64,000 nucleotides of DNA from Bradyrhizobium sp. LLZ17 (GCF_041200145.1 NZ_CP165734.1:4712001-4776000); one strand, 5' to 3'; counted from the stretch's first letter, positions 20,592 through 30,305 are shown. Numbers and translations are program-made. Notes: generated by a model from the sequence alone, not told the origin.

Positions 20592-21481
20592 GGCTTCTTC
20601 GCCAGCGGCGGCTTCAGCGCGCGGTCGAGCTCCAGGCTTGCGGCTTTGACGCCGGCCTCGGTCTCGATCATCCAGTGGCCCTCGCTGCCCACCGCGGGCA
20701 ACGCGCGGAAATCGACCTTTCCACCGCCGCTACGAAATGCGTCCGCCAGACTTCGCGAGAACGCCGGCGCAAAATAGCTGTCATTGTCCGCGACCAGCCA
20801 TGTGACGGGAACGCGCGCGGCTTTGCCGAATTCGGCCGCGGCCGCAAGCAGCGTATGCGGCGCACAGATCCGGTTCGCTTCATCGTTGGCGTGGCCGCCG
20901 CGCCCCGGTGCGAAGGCAATGATCGCGGAGATCGCCTTCGGATCGGCATTCGCGAGTGCCAGCGCACCCCAGCCGCCTGCGGAGTGTCCGAGCACGACCG
21001 CGGCGTCTCTGCGGACAAAATCCTGCTTCCGCAGATAGTCCAGCGCGAACGAAATTTCCGCGGCGGTGGCGCGGCCGGAGCGGGCGTAATCAGCCTCGTC
21101 ACAGCCGCCCTGGTCCTCCACATAGCGCCCGCCGGTCGCGCCATGGCCGAGCCGCTCGGGCACCAGCACGGCGAAACCGCGCGCGACGAGAAACGCGACG
21201 AGCGCGCGGTATTCCGGCTGCGGCATTTGTGCACGACGCAACACGTTCTGTGTCGTTGCGTGCGCGATCACCGCGAGCCGAAACGGACCGGTGCCGGCGG
21301 GGCGAAACAGCAGCGCATGCGCGGCAATGTCGGTATCCGGGGATGGTACAAGCCATTGTTGTCGCCGGAACGGCTCGCCTTCCTCTCCCGATGGCCCGAA
21401 CGTGACCTGGGCGCGCAGCGGCGGCGCCGCCAACAGGGATAGCAGAGGCAGGAGGGCGAGGATGTTGAGGAGCCGCATCAA
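20588..21481 (-). CDS. Exported alpha/beta hydrolase (dienelactone hydrolase-like)
   Basis: 297 residues. Signal peptide at 1-24 (LLNILALLPLLSLLAAPPLRA). Alpha/beta hydrolase core: nucleophile elbow GHSAGG at 165-170 (Ser167), an acid probably in LVADNDSYF, and catalytic His in VGSEGHWMIE. Likely a periplasmic esterase or peptidase. First gene of the operon with DUF2269, SDR-DoxX and DCC. The start could be the first or second Met. Confidence 0.87.
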   Translation of the reverse strand: MMRLLNILALLPLLSLLAAPPLRAQVTFGPSGEEGEPFRRQQWLVPSPDTDIAAHALLFRPAGTGPFRLAVIAHATTQNVLRRAQMPQPEYRALVAFLVARGFAVLVPERLGHGATGGRYVEDQGGCDEADYARSGRATAAEISFALDYLRKQDFVRRDAAVVLGHSAGGWGALALANADPKAISAIIAFAPGRGGHANDEANRICAPHTLLAAAAEFGKAARVPVTWLVADNDSYFAPAFSRSLADAFRSGGGKVDFRALPAVGSEGHWMIETEAGVKAASLELDRALKPPLAKKP

Positions 21482-21742
21482 TTGCCGAAAGCGAACAGGG
21501 GGACGCAGTCAGACTGGTAGGAACGAATCATTCTGGACGGGCTTTCTGCGGTGCCGTGGCCGTTCATTCGTTGCCGCATCGCAGTTTTGCACCGGCGTAC
21601 ATCACACCATTGCCGTTCAAGGCAGCCGCTTGTCTTCTTTCGGTACAACATGGTTAAAATACTGATGCAGAAAGTCCACAGCTTAACCGATAATTAACGA
21701 TAGGTCTTGCCGCCGGCGCGGCGACTTGGTTTGATCGCATCC

Positions 21743-22252
21743 ATGAGCACAACCCTGATCGAGGTCCGGCCGGCCAAAGCTGCAGATGCAACTGCAGTGG
21801 CGTCCACCCATGACGAAGCATGGCGCTCGGCCTATCAGGGCATCATTCCCGGCGCCGAGCTGGAGAAGCTGATCAACCGCCGCGGTCCGCAGTGGTGGGA
21901 CAGCGCGATCCGCAAGGGCAGCCGCGTCAGCGTGCTGGTGTTCGGCGACAAGATCGCGGGCTACGCCAATTACGGCCGCAACCGCGCCCGCAGCCTGCAC
22001 TTCGACGGCGAGATCTACGAGCTTTACCTGCGTCCGGAATTCCAGGGCCTCGGCTTCGGCCGTCGCCTGTTTACCGCCGCCCGCCGCGACCTCATGCAGA
22101 GCAATCTCAAGAGCATGGTGGTATGGGCGCTCTCGGACAACGACCCGGCGACCGAGTTCTACCGGGCGCTGGGTGGCCGGATGGTGGCGCGCTCCTCGGA
22201 GCGATTCGGGCCGAAATCGCTCGACAAGGTTGCCTTCGCCTGGACCAATTGA
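21743..22252 (+). CDS. GNAT-family N-acetyltransferase
   Basis: 169 residues from ATG 21743. Acetyl-CoA-binding motif LYLRPEFQGLGFGRRLFTAA and the following ALSDNDPATEFYRALGGR are typical GNAT motifs A and B. Acceptor unknown. The frame extends 12 codons upstream from a TTG but without homologous character. Divergent from the hydrolase operon across a 260-bp intergenic region with no other recognisable feature. Confidence 0.9.
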   Translation: MSTTLIEVRPAKAADATAVASTHDEAWRSAYQGIIPGAELEKLINRRGPQWWDSAIRKGSRVSVLVFGDKIAGYANYGRNRARSLHFDGEIYELYLRPEFQGLGFGRRLFTAARRDLMQSNLKSMVVWALSDNDPATEFYRALGGRMVARSSERFGPKSLDKVAFAWTN

Positions 22253-22345
22253 GCTGCTGAAAGCTTAACCGGCAGCGCTTCCATTCCGTCGATACCGTTG
22301 CCTCTTGAGCCGGTGATCGCTGGATTCATTATTTCACAAAAACGC

Positions 22346-22378
22346 GATGGAGTGGCGGGCCAAGCCCGCGTATGACAA
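22346..22378. repeat. Short palindromic element
   Basis: GATGGAGTGGCGGGCCAAGCCCGCGTATGAC; GCGGGC and GCCCGC form a hairpin with loop CAA. Matches the half-unit style of the other extragenic repeats, and lies 54 bp upstream of ppa. Low confidence that it is more than chance. Confidence 0.4.
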
Positions 22379-22432
22379 TGCCAAAATCGCTGCCGGGCGC
22401 GATTTAACCTCGGCAACAACGGAGCCTCTTGA

Positions 22433-22966
22433 ATGCGTATCGATGCGGTCTCGATCGGAAAAAACACGCCACACGAAGTGAACGTCATCATCGAGGTGCC
22501 GGTGGGCGGCGAGCCGATCAAATACGAGATGGACAAGGAGGCCGGCACGCTGGTGGTCGACCGCTTTCTCTACACGCCGATGCGTTACCCCGGTAATTAC
22601 GGTTTCATCCCGCACACGCTGTCGGATGACGGCGACCCCTGCGACGTCCTGATCGTCAACACCCGCGCCATCATCCCGGGTGCCGTCATGAGCGTGCGTC
22701 CGGTCGGCGTGCTGTTCATGGAAGACGAAGCCGGCGGCGACGAGAAGATTCTGGCGGTGCCGTCGTCAAAGCTGACGCAGCGCTACGACAAGGTGAAGAC
22801 CTATTCCGACCTGCCCGACATCACGCTGCAGCAGATCCAGCATTTCTTCGAGCACTACAAGGATCTCGAACCCGGCAAGTGGGTGAAGATATTGCGCTGG
22901 GGCGGCCCGGAAGATGCCCACAAGCTGATCCTCGAAGGCGTCGAGCGCGAGAAAAAGAAGGCATGA
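22433..22966 (+). CDS. ppa: Inorganic pyrophosphatase (family I)
   Basis: 177 residues, the usual length of bacterial soluble pyrophosphatases. Hydrolyses pyrophosphate to two phosphates, pulling biosynthetic reactions forward. Active-site motif DDGDPCDVL at 65-73 (metal-binding aspartates), with GNYGFIP at 54-60 and KWVKILRWG near the C-terminus. Monocistronic, cytosolic and probably constitutive. Confidence 0.97.
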   Translation: MRIDAVSIGKNTPHEVNVIIEVPVGGEPIKYEMDKEAGTLVVDRFLYTPMRYPGNYGFIPHTLSDDGDPCDVLIVNTRAIIPGAVMSVRPVGVLFMEDEAGGDEKILAVPSSKLTQRYDKVKTYSDLPDITLQQIQHFFEHYKDLEPGKWVKILRWGGPEDAHKLILEGVEREKKKA

Positions 22967-23053
22967 GTTTTCCGTAGCCCGGAGCCGATGACGGTACCTC
23001 TCCCTGCAAATCGCAGGGCCATCGCATATCGCCATTGGCCGACCTGAACGCGC

Positions 23054-23191
23054 GCCTCGTCCTTCGAGACGACCGCTCCGCGGTCTCCTCAGGATGAGGC
23101 TAAGCGGCAGTCGGAGCCCGTTGAAACTGCTGCCGCACACTCGGTCCTCATCCTGAGGGCCCGCCAAAGGCGGGCGTCTCGAAGGATGGCC
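23054..23191. repeat. Long inverted repeat (extragenic, family D)
   Basis: Left CCTCGTCCTTCGAGACGACC and CCTCAGGATGAGG; right CCTCATCCTGAGG and GGGCGTCTCGAAGGATGG. The arms pair across about 140 bp, with internal hairpins CGCTCCGCGG and GCCCGCCAAAGGCGGGC. Lies between convergent ppa and folD, where it could terminate in both directions. Confidence 0.85.
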
Positions 23192-23243
23192 ACAGAGAAA
23201 TCAGCCTCATATGCGATGGCTGCCGCAAGCGGGGCGAGGTGAA

Positions 23244-24128
23244 CTACACCGCCGGCTTCGGCAGGCCTGCGATCGCGCAGGCCGCGCGCAGCGTGTTCAC
23301 GAGCAGGCAGGCGACCGTCATCTGGCCGACCCCGCCCGGCACCGGCGTGATCGCGCCAGCGACCTCAAGCGCTTCCTGAAAGGCGACGTCGCCGACGAGT
23401 CGCGTCTTGCCGTCATCCCTTGGAATACGGCTGATGCCGACGTCGATCACGGTCGCGCCCGGCTTGAGCCAGTGGCCGCGCACCATCTCCGGCCTGCCAA
23501 CCGCCGCATAAACGAGATCGGCCTGCTTGACGAGCCCGGGCAAATCGCGTGAGCGCGAATGCGCGATGGTCACCGTCGCGTTCTCGTTCAACAACAACTG
23601 GACCAGCGGGCGGCCGACCAGATTGGAGCGGCCGATGACGATCGCGTTCATGCCTTCGAGCGAGGCATGCACGCTCTTGGTCAGGATGATGCAGCCGAGT
23701 GGCGTGCAGGGCGACAGCGCCTCGAACCCGCCGGCGAGCCGCCCGGCATTATTGGGATGCAGGCCGTCGACATCCTTGGCCGGATTGATGGCATTGACCA
23801 CGGCTTCGGTGTCGAGGCCCTTGGGCAGGGGCAGCTGCACCAGGATGCCGTGCACGGCGGGATCGCGGTTGAGTTTTGCCACCAGCGCCAGCAGATCTGC
23901 CTGCGAGACGTCGGCGGGCAGCTTGTGCTCGAACGAGGCCATGCCGGCGGCTTGGGTCTGCGTGTGCTTGGAGCGGACATAGACCTCAGAGGCGGGATCG
24001 CTGCCGACCAGGACCACGGCGAGCCCCGGGACCAGATTGTGGTTACGCTTGACGCGGGCGACGTCGTCGCCGACGCGGGCGCGAAGCTCAGCGGCGATGA
24101 CTTTTCCATCGATGATCTTGGCCGTCAT
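23244..24128 (-). CDS. folD: Bifunctional methylenetetrahydrofolate dehydrogenase/cyclohydrolase
   Basis: 294 residues. Interconverts 5,10-methylene-THF and 10-formyl-THF with NADP. Catalytic Y50-x3-K54 (YVRSK), conserved [16 protein letters not shown] and [10 protein letters not shown] (nucleotide binding), ending [13 protein letters not shown]. Upstream in the same direction are DUF167 (10 bp) and YggT (46 bp further), so the three probably form one unit starting near 24800. Confidence 0.97.
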   Translation of the reverse strand: MTAKIIDGKVIAAELRARVGDDVARVKRNHNLVPGLAVVLVGSDPASEVYVRSKHTQTQAAGMASFEHKLPADVSQADLLALVAKLNRDPAVHGILVQLPLPKGLDTEAVVNAINPAKDVDGLHPNNAGRLAGGFEALSPCTPLGCIILTKSVHASLEGMNAIVIGRSNLVGRPLVQLLLNENATVTIAHSRSRDLPGLVKQADLVYAAVGRPEMVRGHWLKPGATVIDVGISRIPRDDGKTRLVGDVAFQEALEVAGAITPVPGGVGQMTVACLLVNTLRAACAIAGLPKPAV

Positions 24129-24137
24129 GTCAGTTCC

Positions 24138-24464
24138 CTATGCCTTCGATTTGGCTTCAGCGAGCTGGCGCAACGCTTCGGAAAGCCGCGCCGGATCGCC
24201 CTCGACCGCGATCTGCTTCAGCCGTGACGTCGCCCCGGACAGGAGACTGACGCTGGCCTTGGGCACGCCGAGCGATTTCGCCAACAGCGCCAGCACCGCG
24301 CGATTGGCCTCGCCGCCATCAGCGATCGCGCGCACGCGCACCTTCAGGACGCTGCGGCCGTCGGAGAGCTGCTCGATCCCGTCGATGCCGTCACGCCCGC
24401 CGCGCGGCGTCACCCGCAACGCAATGCTGAGGCCCGTGGTGGAGGTGCGCCAAGGATCAGTCAA
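24138..24464 (-). CDS. DUF167 (YggU) family protein
   Basis: 108 residues with the family core LRVTPRGGRDGI, KVRVRAIADGGEANRAVLALLAK and SLLSGATSRLKQIAVEGD. A small cytosolic protein of unknown function, almost always encoded next to a YggT gene, as here. Ends 10 bp before folD. Confidence 0.92.
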   Translation of the reverse strand: MTDPWRTSTTGLSIALRVTPRGGRDGIDGIEQLSDGRSVLKVRVRAIADGGEANRAVLALLAKSLGVPKASVSLLSGATSRLKQIAVEGDPARLSEALRQLAEAKSKA

Positions 24465-24509
24465 GGATCGGTCACCGCTCCATCAACGCTCCGTCACGGT
24501 TCCGCGGGT

Positions 24510-24800
24510 CTAGGGCACGTTGGGATAAACGTACTCGGCGAGATAGAGCTGGATCAGCCAAAGCACGAAAAACGCGACGATCGGAGACATGTCGAGGCCG
24601 CCCATGCTGGGCAGCCGGCGCCTGATAGGGCCGAGCACCGGTTCGGTGATCCGATAGAGAAATTCCGCGATCGCTCCGACGAACTGGTTGCGGGTATTCA
24701 CGACGTTGAACGCGATCAACCAGGACAGAATCGCCGATGCGATCAGCAGGTAAATGTACAGATTGATGATCTGGATCAGGATGAAGACGATCGGGCGCAT
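24510..24800 (-). CDS. YggT family membrane protein
   Basis: 96 residues with two hydrophobic helices, about 4-28 and 72-92, flanking the conserved ITEPVLGPIRRRLP loop with MGGLDMSPIVAFF, the YggT hallmark. Family members are linked to membrane and cell-division processes and to osmotic stress; no specific role is proven. First gene of the YggT-DUF167-FolD unit. Confidence 0.93.
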   Translation of the reverse strand: MRPIVFILIQIINLYIYLLIASAILSWLIAFNVVNTRNQFVGAIAEFLYRITEPVLGPIRRRLPSMGGLDMSPIVAFFVLWLIQLYLAEYVYPNVP

Positions 24801-24916
24801 CAGCGAAACACTCTCTGGGCCTGTGCCGTGGGATGGTCATGGCTAGATACCGGTTCCCCCCAGCCCAAACAAGGGAAGTCGGCGCCGGGATGGCTAAAAC
24901 CCCCTTACGCCCGTCC

Positions 24917-24945
24917 TTGACTTGACCTTGGCGGGGACTTAAATG
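24917..24945 (+). promoter_or_regulatory. Candidate promoter for tRNA-Ala
   Basis: TTGACT at 24917-24922, 17-bp spacer, TAAATG at 24940-24945; the tRNA begins 41 bp after the -10. Spacing is ideal for the housekeeping sigma factor, although the -10 is imperfect. An alternative -35 (TTGACC) overlaps five bases downstream. Confidence 0.5.
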
Positions 24946-24985
24946 GCGCCCGGTTGTCGGCCGCATTACCAGAGCGGCCTACTAC

Positions 24986-25061
<76 letters not shown>

Positions 25062-25184
25062 GCCTTCGCTCGCTTCGCGAGCTTCGGCTAGGCAAGCCAG
25101 CCAAGCTCCCTCATAGCGAAGGGAGCGAAGGCTGCCCCGCCATAGCCCGCAGGGCGACGGCGGGCTCCATCCGAATTTCTCCCC

Positions 25185-25997
25185 CTACCTCCCCGTAAAC
25201 CTCGGCGGCCGCTTTTCCAAGAAGCTTGCCACGCCCTCCCGGAAATCACTGCCGTTGAGCGCGACCAGCATCTCGCGATTGGCCTCGATGGTGGCCTCGC
25301 TGAGCGTCTGGAACGGCACCTCATAGAGCTGCCGCTTGATCACGGCCATCGCGCTCGGCGAGACGAAATCGGCGAGATCGCGCGCATAGGCATAGGTCTC
25401 CTCGCGAAGTTTCTCCGGCGCACAGAGCCGGTTCACGAGCCCGATCCGCAACGCCTCCTCGCTTCCCACGCGCCGGGCCGAGAGCAGCAAATCCATCGCA
25501 TTGGCATGGCCGACGATATGCGGCAGCATCCAGGAGATTCCATGCTCGGCGATAAGTCCGCGCCGTGCGAAGGCGGTCGTGAACACGGTGTTATCAGCGG
25601 CAAAGCGCAAATCGCAATAGAGCGCATGCACGAGACCGATGCCGGCGGTCGCGCCGTTGAGCATCGCGATGACCGGCTTTCCGATCGACGGATAGAAGCC
25701 ATAGCGCGTCTGCCAGTCCGGCCGCCTGTTCATGTCGAACGGCGGCAGGTTCGAGGCGCGCCTGATGTCGTTTGGATCGAGCCCCTTCAGCGCATCCATG
25801 TCGGCGCCGGCGCAGAAGGCGCGGCCCGCGCCGGTGAGCACGATGACGCGGACATCATCGTTCTTGCTTGACGCTTCCATCGCATGGCGTACGTCGCGCT
25901 CCATCACCGGCGTCCACGCATTCATGCGTTCGGGACGATTGAGCGTGATGGTCGCGATCTTGTCGCCGACGTCATAGAGAATGTGTTCATATTCCAT
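25185..25997 (-). CDS. Enoyl-CoA hydratase/isomerase family protein
   Basis: 270 residues, crotonase fold. Oxyanion-hole segments TGAGRAFCAGADMDAL and MLNGATAGIGLVHALYCDLR are present, and a catalytic-position Glu is in LIAEHGISW. Ends with the C-terminal helix typical of hydratases (FREGVASFLEKRPPRFTGR). Probably acts on a CoA thioester in fatty or aromatic acid breakdown; substrate unknown. Monocistronic. Confidence 0.92.
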   Translation of the reverse strand: MEYEHILYDVGDKIATITLNRPERMNAWTPVMERDVRHAMEASSKNDDVRVIVLTGAGRAFCAGADMDALKGLDPNDIRRASNLPPFDMNRRPDWQTRYGFYPSIGKPVIAMLNGATAGIGLVHALYCDLRFAADNTVFTTAFARRGLIAEHGISWMLPHIVGHANAMDLLLSARRVGSEEALRIGLVNRLCAPEKLREETYAYARDLADFVSPSAMAVIKRQLYEVPFQTLSEATIEANREMLVALNGSDFREGVASFLEKRPPRFTGR

Positions 25998-26092
25998 GGC
26001 GCTCTCCCTGTTTGCCGGCGTGTTCGCGCGCGCTCGTTGGCGGCAAGCCTAGCATATTCAGGGACGAGGCAAGGGCTTACGCGAAGACGCGA

Positions 26093-26896
26093 TCACTCGG
26101 CGGCTTGCGCCAGCACCGGCCGGCGCGACAGCCAGCCATCGACGAAATGATCGAGCCAGGCGCGTTCTGCTACGTCATAGACGGCGCGGTCCGCGAAATG
26201 ATGATGCCGCTGCCGTGCGCCGGGCGCGCTGAAGCCGTCATAGCCGCGCGTGGTCCAGCAATGCATCATCGCGTAGGTCACGTCGGGATGAAACTGGACG
26301 CCAAAGGCATTGCCGGACCGAAACGCCTGCACCGGAAAATCATCGCCTTCCGCAAGCAGCTCCGCGCCGACCGGCAGCCCAAATCCCTCCCGATGCCAGT
26401 GATAGACCTGCGCCGGCCAGTTCGGGCAGAGCGTACGGCCCGCCGCGGTCGGGCGGATCGGGTAGTAGCCGATCTGGGTCAGCGCGGCCGGATGCGGCGC
26501 GACGCGGGCGCCAAGCTGCATCGCGAGCATTTGCGCGCCAAGGCAGATGCCGAGGAACGGCCGCTGCTCGCGGAGCGGAATGTCGATCCAGTCGATCTCG
26601 CGGCGGATGTAGTCGTCGGAATCGTTGGCGCTCATTGGGCCGCCGAAAACGACGGCGCCGGCGTGCCGCTCGAGCGTGTCGGGCAGGGGATCGCCGAAGC
26701 GCGGCCTGCGGATGTCGAGGCGATGGCCGAGCGCGCGCAACGCATTGCCGACGCGGCCGGGCGTCGAGGATTCCTGGTGCAGGACGATGAGGACCGGCAG
26801 CCGGGCTTCAGGACTCGCAGCCGATGCGCCGAGGGCCCTTCGCTGGGGAAAGGGCACCAATTCTGCGCCACCAAACCTGTCCGTCCGGAACGACAT
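26093..26896 (-). CDS. Class I glutamine amidotransferase (GMP synthase-like)
   Basis: 267 residues from ATG 26896, which has GGAAAGG upstream; an ATG 8 codons earlier is less well placed. Contains the glutaminase nucleophile motif GICLGAQ, then QFHPDVT, where the usual HPE Glu is replaced by Asp. FGGPMSANDSDDYIRREIDW and PAQVYHWHREGF are typical of stand-alone GuaA-like amidotransferases. Such proteins hydrolyse gamma-glutamyl compounds or feed ammonia to a partner; none is adjacent. Confidence 0.88.
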   Translation of the reverse strand: MSFRTDRFGGAELVPFPQRRALGASAASPEARLPVLIVLHQESSTPGRVGNALRALGHRLDIRRPRFGDPLPDTLERHAGAVVFGGPMSANDSDDYIRREIDWIDIPLREQRPFLGICLGAQMLAMQLGARVAPHPAALTQIGYYPIRPTAAGRTLCPNWPAQVYHWHREGFGLPVGAELLAEGDDFPVQAFRSGNAFGVQFHPDVTYAMMHCWTTRGYDGFSAPGARQRHHHFADRAVYDVAERAWLDHFVDGWLSRRPVLAQAAE

Positions 26897-27054
26897 TGCC
26901 TTTCCAGTTGCTCTCGCCAAGCGCTCTCGCCAAAGCGCTATCGGTTCAGACCGCCAGCATAACTAAGCGAAGGTTAATTTCGTGTGAGTTCGCGCACACA
27001 AGCTTCCCGATACGGAAAGCAAGCTCCGGGCCAATGCCGGCGCGCGGGCTTTCT

Positions 27055-27834
27055 TTAGTGCCTTTGCCTCTGAAACCAACTTGTGGCTGACAGGATGAAG
27101 CCGCGCGGGAATAACCGCAACGCGAACGGCACAAGCTTGATGCCAAGACCAGGCAGCACTGCCCGTTTGTTTGCCATCAGCCCACGATAGGCCTCGCGCG
27201 CAACATCGGCGGCAGAAACATTGAGGACGGCGGTATCGTGTCCGGAGCCAACGCCAGCGCGCGCCTGGAATTCGGTCGGCACTGGACCCGGGCAAAGCAC
27301 GGTGACGCGAACGCCGTGCGGCGCGAGCTCCGCCCGCAGCGCCTCGGTGAAGGAGATCACATAGGCCTTGGAGGCGTAGTAAACCGCCATGCCGGGTCCT
27401 GGCAGAAAGCCGGCGACCGATCCGACATTGAGCAGGCCGCCCTTGTTCCTGATGAGTTGATCGGCGAAACGCAGCGACAGATCCGTCAGGGCCCGGACGT
27501 TGACATCGACGATGCCGACCTGCTCGGCGCGGTCGCGCTCGATTGCATCGCCGAACACGCCGAAGCCTGCATTATTGACGAGATGGTCGAGCTCGACGCC
27601 TTCCGCGACGAGCGCTGCCGCGATCTTTTCGCAGGCGTCCGCGTCCTGAAGATCGCACGCGATCACGATCGGCTTCTTGCCGCCCTTGCCGGCGAGCTCG
27701 CTCGCAAGCGCCTCCAGCCGGTCCGCCCGTCGCGCCGTCAGCGCGAGACGGTGTCCATTCGCGGCGAACACACGCGCCAGCTCCGTACCTATGCCCGCCG
27801 ACGCACCGGTGATCAACGTTACCCGCTCAGTCAC
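27055..27834 (-). CDS. Classical short-chain dehydrogenase/reductase
   Basis: 259 residues from a GTG at 27834 (VTERVTLITGASAG), with AAGAGA about 9 bp upstream; 37 upstream codons lack family similarity. Cofactor motif TGASAGIG, then NNAGFG, catalytic Ser in VGSVAGFL, YYASK and the CPGPVPTEF region: all residues of the classical tetrad visible. Substrate unknown. Single gene. Confidence 0.9.
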   Translation of the reverse strand: MTERVTLITGASAGIGTELARVFAANGHRLALTARRADRLEALASELAGKGGKKPIVIACDLQDADACEKIAAALVAEGVELDHLVNNAGFGVFGDAIERDRAEQVGIVDVNVRALTDLSLRFADQLIRNKGGLLNVGSVAGFLPGPGMAVYYASKAYVISFTEALRAELAPHGVRVTVLCPGPVPTEFQARAGVGSGHDTAVLNVSAADVAREAYRGLMANKRAVLPGLGIKLVPFALRLFPRGFILSATSWFQRQRH

Positions 27835-28065
27835 GATCGAAGTCTCTTGAATTGAAGTTTTTTGGCCCCGTAATGGCTGGAACGAGAGCATAGGCCGCGC
27901 GGAACAGGCAAGCGGCGCTGGCAGCATGGCCGCCTGAGCGGGCAAAGGGGAGAGCGGGAAAAACTGCGGATTTACAGGGGAATCCGGAAAGCCAAGCGCG
28001 CGAGCGCTACATTAAAGTTTCGTCATGTGGTCAGCACAACCGGCAATGGGCCGTGTCGGGCGTGA

Positions 28066-28554
28066 TCAGCCGCTGATGGCGCCGTCCTTGACCTGACCGC
28101 CGATGCGGTCCGCGACCGCGTGCTTGAGATCGATCCGGTCGCGCTGGGCGATTCCGAGCAGGTCGGAGGCGCGCCAGACGACGTTGTCCTCGAACTCCGT
28201 GACCTGGCCGTCGGCATAGACCAGCTCCCACATCATCTGGACGATGCGCTTGCGACCCTGTTCGTCGAGCGAGCGCATGATGACGCTGGTGAAGTGATAG
28301 AGGTCGACCGCTTCGCCCTCGACCTGGGTCGCGTCCGCGATCAGCCGGTCGGCGGTGCCGCGATCGAGCCCGAAATGGCTCTCGATCAGGCTGTGCAGCT
28401 TGCGTTGCTCGGCCGGCGTCGGCTGCCCGTCCAGCGAAATCACGTGAACCAGCAGCGCCGTGGCGGCCAGCCGATAATCGCTTTCACCGAAGCTGCGATC
28501 CCCGGCATGAGGGGCAACGATCTCGGCGATGAACTGGCGCAGGCCGTCGAGCAT
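28066..28554 (-). CDS. TerB-family tellurite resistance-like protein
   Basis: 162 residues, all helical, with the TerB core LAATALLVHVISLDGQPTPAEQ and WELVYADGQVTEFEDNVVWR, in which paired acidic DG motifs bind metal in the family. TerB-like stand-alone proteins are widespread in alphaproteobacteria with no proven tellurite role; no other ter genes are here. Single gene. Confidence 0.88.
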   Translation of the reverse strand: MLDGLRQFIAEIVAPHAGDRSFGESDYRLAATALLVHVISLDGQPTPAEQRKLHSLIESHFGLDRGTADRLIADATQVEGEAVDLYHFTSVIMRSLDEQGRKRIVQMMWELVYADGQVTEFEDNVVWRASDLLGIAQRDRIDLKHAVADRIGGQVKDGAISG

Positions 28555-28731
28555 AGGATCCTACCGAAATCGATGAAGCCGCCTGAGGCGCGGCCGCTAC
28601 AAGCCATTATATGAGCGGGAAACTCAGATAGCGCAACGTGCGTCAGTTCCGCGCGTGCATTACGTTTCGGCAATCTGGGCAGATTGGTTGCCGCGCTCGA
28701 CGGCGGGATTTGGCGCGAACCTCCCACTGCC

Positions 28732-28797
28732 GTCATTGCGAGCGGAGCGAAGCAATCCAGAATCTCTCCGCAGTGACCGTCTGGATTGCTCCGTCGC
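28732..28797. repeat. Extragenic palindromic repeat, family B, right end altered
   Basis: GTCATTGCGAGCGGAGCGAAGC and CTGGATTGCTCCGTCGCAAG; the left arm is complete, while the right arm ends in GTCGCAAGG rather than the usual CTCGCAATGACG. A degenerate copy of the unit found at 2275, 5415 and 18282. Confidence 0.75.
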
Positions 28798-28845
28798 AAG
28801 GGCTCCTTGCAAGGACGGAGAATGTTGCGGCATCGCCCCATCCCC

Positions 28846-30255
28846 TTACGGTATCTCGTACACCACCATCTTGTCGGCGATGCCACGCAGCGCCGCCTGT
28901 TTCTGGATCGGCGTGATCTCGCGCTGCTTGAGGATTTCCGCAACCGCGGGCTCATCCAGCACCGGGCTCGTGATGTGGATCTCCCGCGCCGTGGACAGGC
29001 TCTGCACGCGCGCCGCGATATTGACGGTCTGGCCGAAATAATCCTGCCGCTCGTTGAGCATCACCGCGAGGCACGGGCCTTCATGGATGCCGATCTTGAC
29101 GATGAGATCGGCGGTACCACGCTTCTTGTTGAGCTCGTCCATCGCCGCGCGCATCCGCAGGCCGGCGACGATCGCATGCTCGGGACGGACAAAGGTCGCC
29201 ATCACGGCATCGCCGATCGTCTTCACCACCGCGCCCTTCTCGGACGAGATGATCTCGAGCAGCGCATGGAAATGCGCGCGCACGAGATCGAAGGCGGCAA
29301 GATCGCCGACCCGCTCGTAGAGCGCGGTCGAGCCTTTGAGGTCCGTGAACAGGAAGGTCAGCGAGGTGATCTGGAGGCGCTGGTCGAGACTGAGATTGTC
29401 CGCCTTGAAGACATCGCGAAAGGTCTGGTTCGACAGCATGCGCTTGGCGGTAAGGAACGGCTTGCGCTTGCCGATCAGGTGATGAAGTGCCTCGGCCGCG
29501 ATGAACACCGCCGGCAGCACGCGCACGCCGGCCTGGTTCTCCAGCGACAGCCGCAGCGGGCCCGGCCGCAAGGTCGTGGTCCCGGTCGGAGCCTGAACCC
29601 TGTTGTACATGATGGCGAGCTGCTGGCGGTCCTTGGTCGGTTCGCCCTGGACGTCGATGAAATGGGCCGCGTGCGTCACCGGCTCGAAGATGATGATGAA
29701 GTCGTTCGGCAGTTGCAGCGACATGGTCGCCTTCTCGCCGGCCGGCAGCTCGAACGTATCCAGCGTCACCTCGTTGGCGAGCGTCGCAAACGAGTCCTTG
29801 TTGAAGTCGACGCCGGAACTCCAGAACACCTGCTTGAAATAGTCCCACACCGGAAGCGAGTTGGGGTCGTGCGCCGCGATGCGCCGCACGCGCGGATTCA
29901 CCGTGAAGGAGACCTCGACCTGGTCGTCGACGGATGCCTTGTAACCGCAGGCGCACAGCGCACAATGATAGTCATCGGGCTTGAGTGCCTTCAGGGTCGA
30001 ATGCGCCCCAAGCACGCCGCCGCAGCCCGGACACAGCACGTTCCAGCCGAGATCGAACAGCCCGAGCCGGGCCGAATGCAGGAAAGCGGAGATCGCCCGC
30101 TCTTCGTCGAGATTGTGCTGCCTGGAGAAGTCGAGAACGTTGACGCGGTTGAGCTCGTGATCCTCACCGTCCTCGATGAGGCGATGGATCGCGTTGACCA
30201 CCTCGGCGTCGGCGGTCTGCTTCAGAACGGAAAGCTGGGCCTGGATGTCGCTCAT
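28846..30255 (-). CDS. Adenylate/guanylate cyclase with N-terminal zinc ribbon (class III)
   Basis: 469 residues. The N-terminal 290 residues contain a four-cysteine zinc ribbon (CPGC at 75-78, C98 and C101) inside a DUF5939-like sensor region; residues about 295-465 are a class III cyclase domain with metal aspartates D305 (FLFTDLKGST) and D349 (KTIGDAVMA), and GQTVNIAARVQSLS. The product cyclic nucleotide cannot be assigned with certainty. No membrane segment, so cytosolic. A second, unrelated-architecture cyclase is at 62746-63840. Confidence 0.92.
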   Translation of the reverse strand: MSDIQAQLSVLKQTADAEVVNAIHRLIEDGEDHELNRVNVLDFSRQHNLDEERAISAFLHSARLGLFDLGWNVLCPGCGGVLGAHSTLKALKPDDYHCALCACGYKASVDDQVEVSFTVNPRVRRIAAHDPNSLPVWDYFKQVFWSSGVDFNKDSFATLANEVTLDTFELPAGEKATMSLQLPNDFIIIFEPVTHAAHFIDVQGEPTKDRQQLAIMYNRVQAPTGTTTLRPGPLRLSLENQAGVRVLPAVFIAAEALHHLIGKRKPFLTAKRMLSNQTFRDVFKADNLSLDQRLQITSLTFLFTDLKGSTALYERVGDLAAFDLVRAHFHALLEIISSEKGAVVKTIGDAVMATFVRPEHAIVAGLRMRAAMDELNKKRGTADLIVKIGIHEGPCLAVMLNERQDYFGQTVNIAARVQSLSTAREIHITSPVLDEPAVAEILKQREITPIQKQAALRGIADKMVVYEIP

Positions 30256-30305
30256 GGCGTAACTCTATCTAGGATGGATCACGCCGTTGGCCAGACGATC
30301 GCCTG

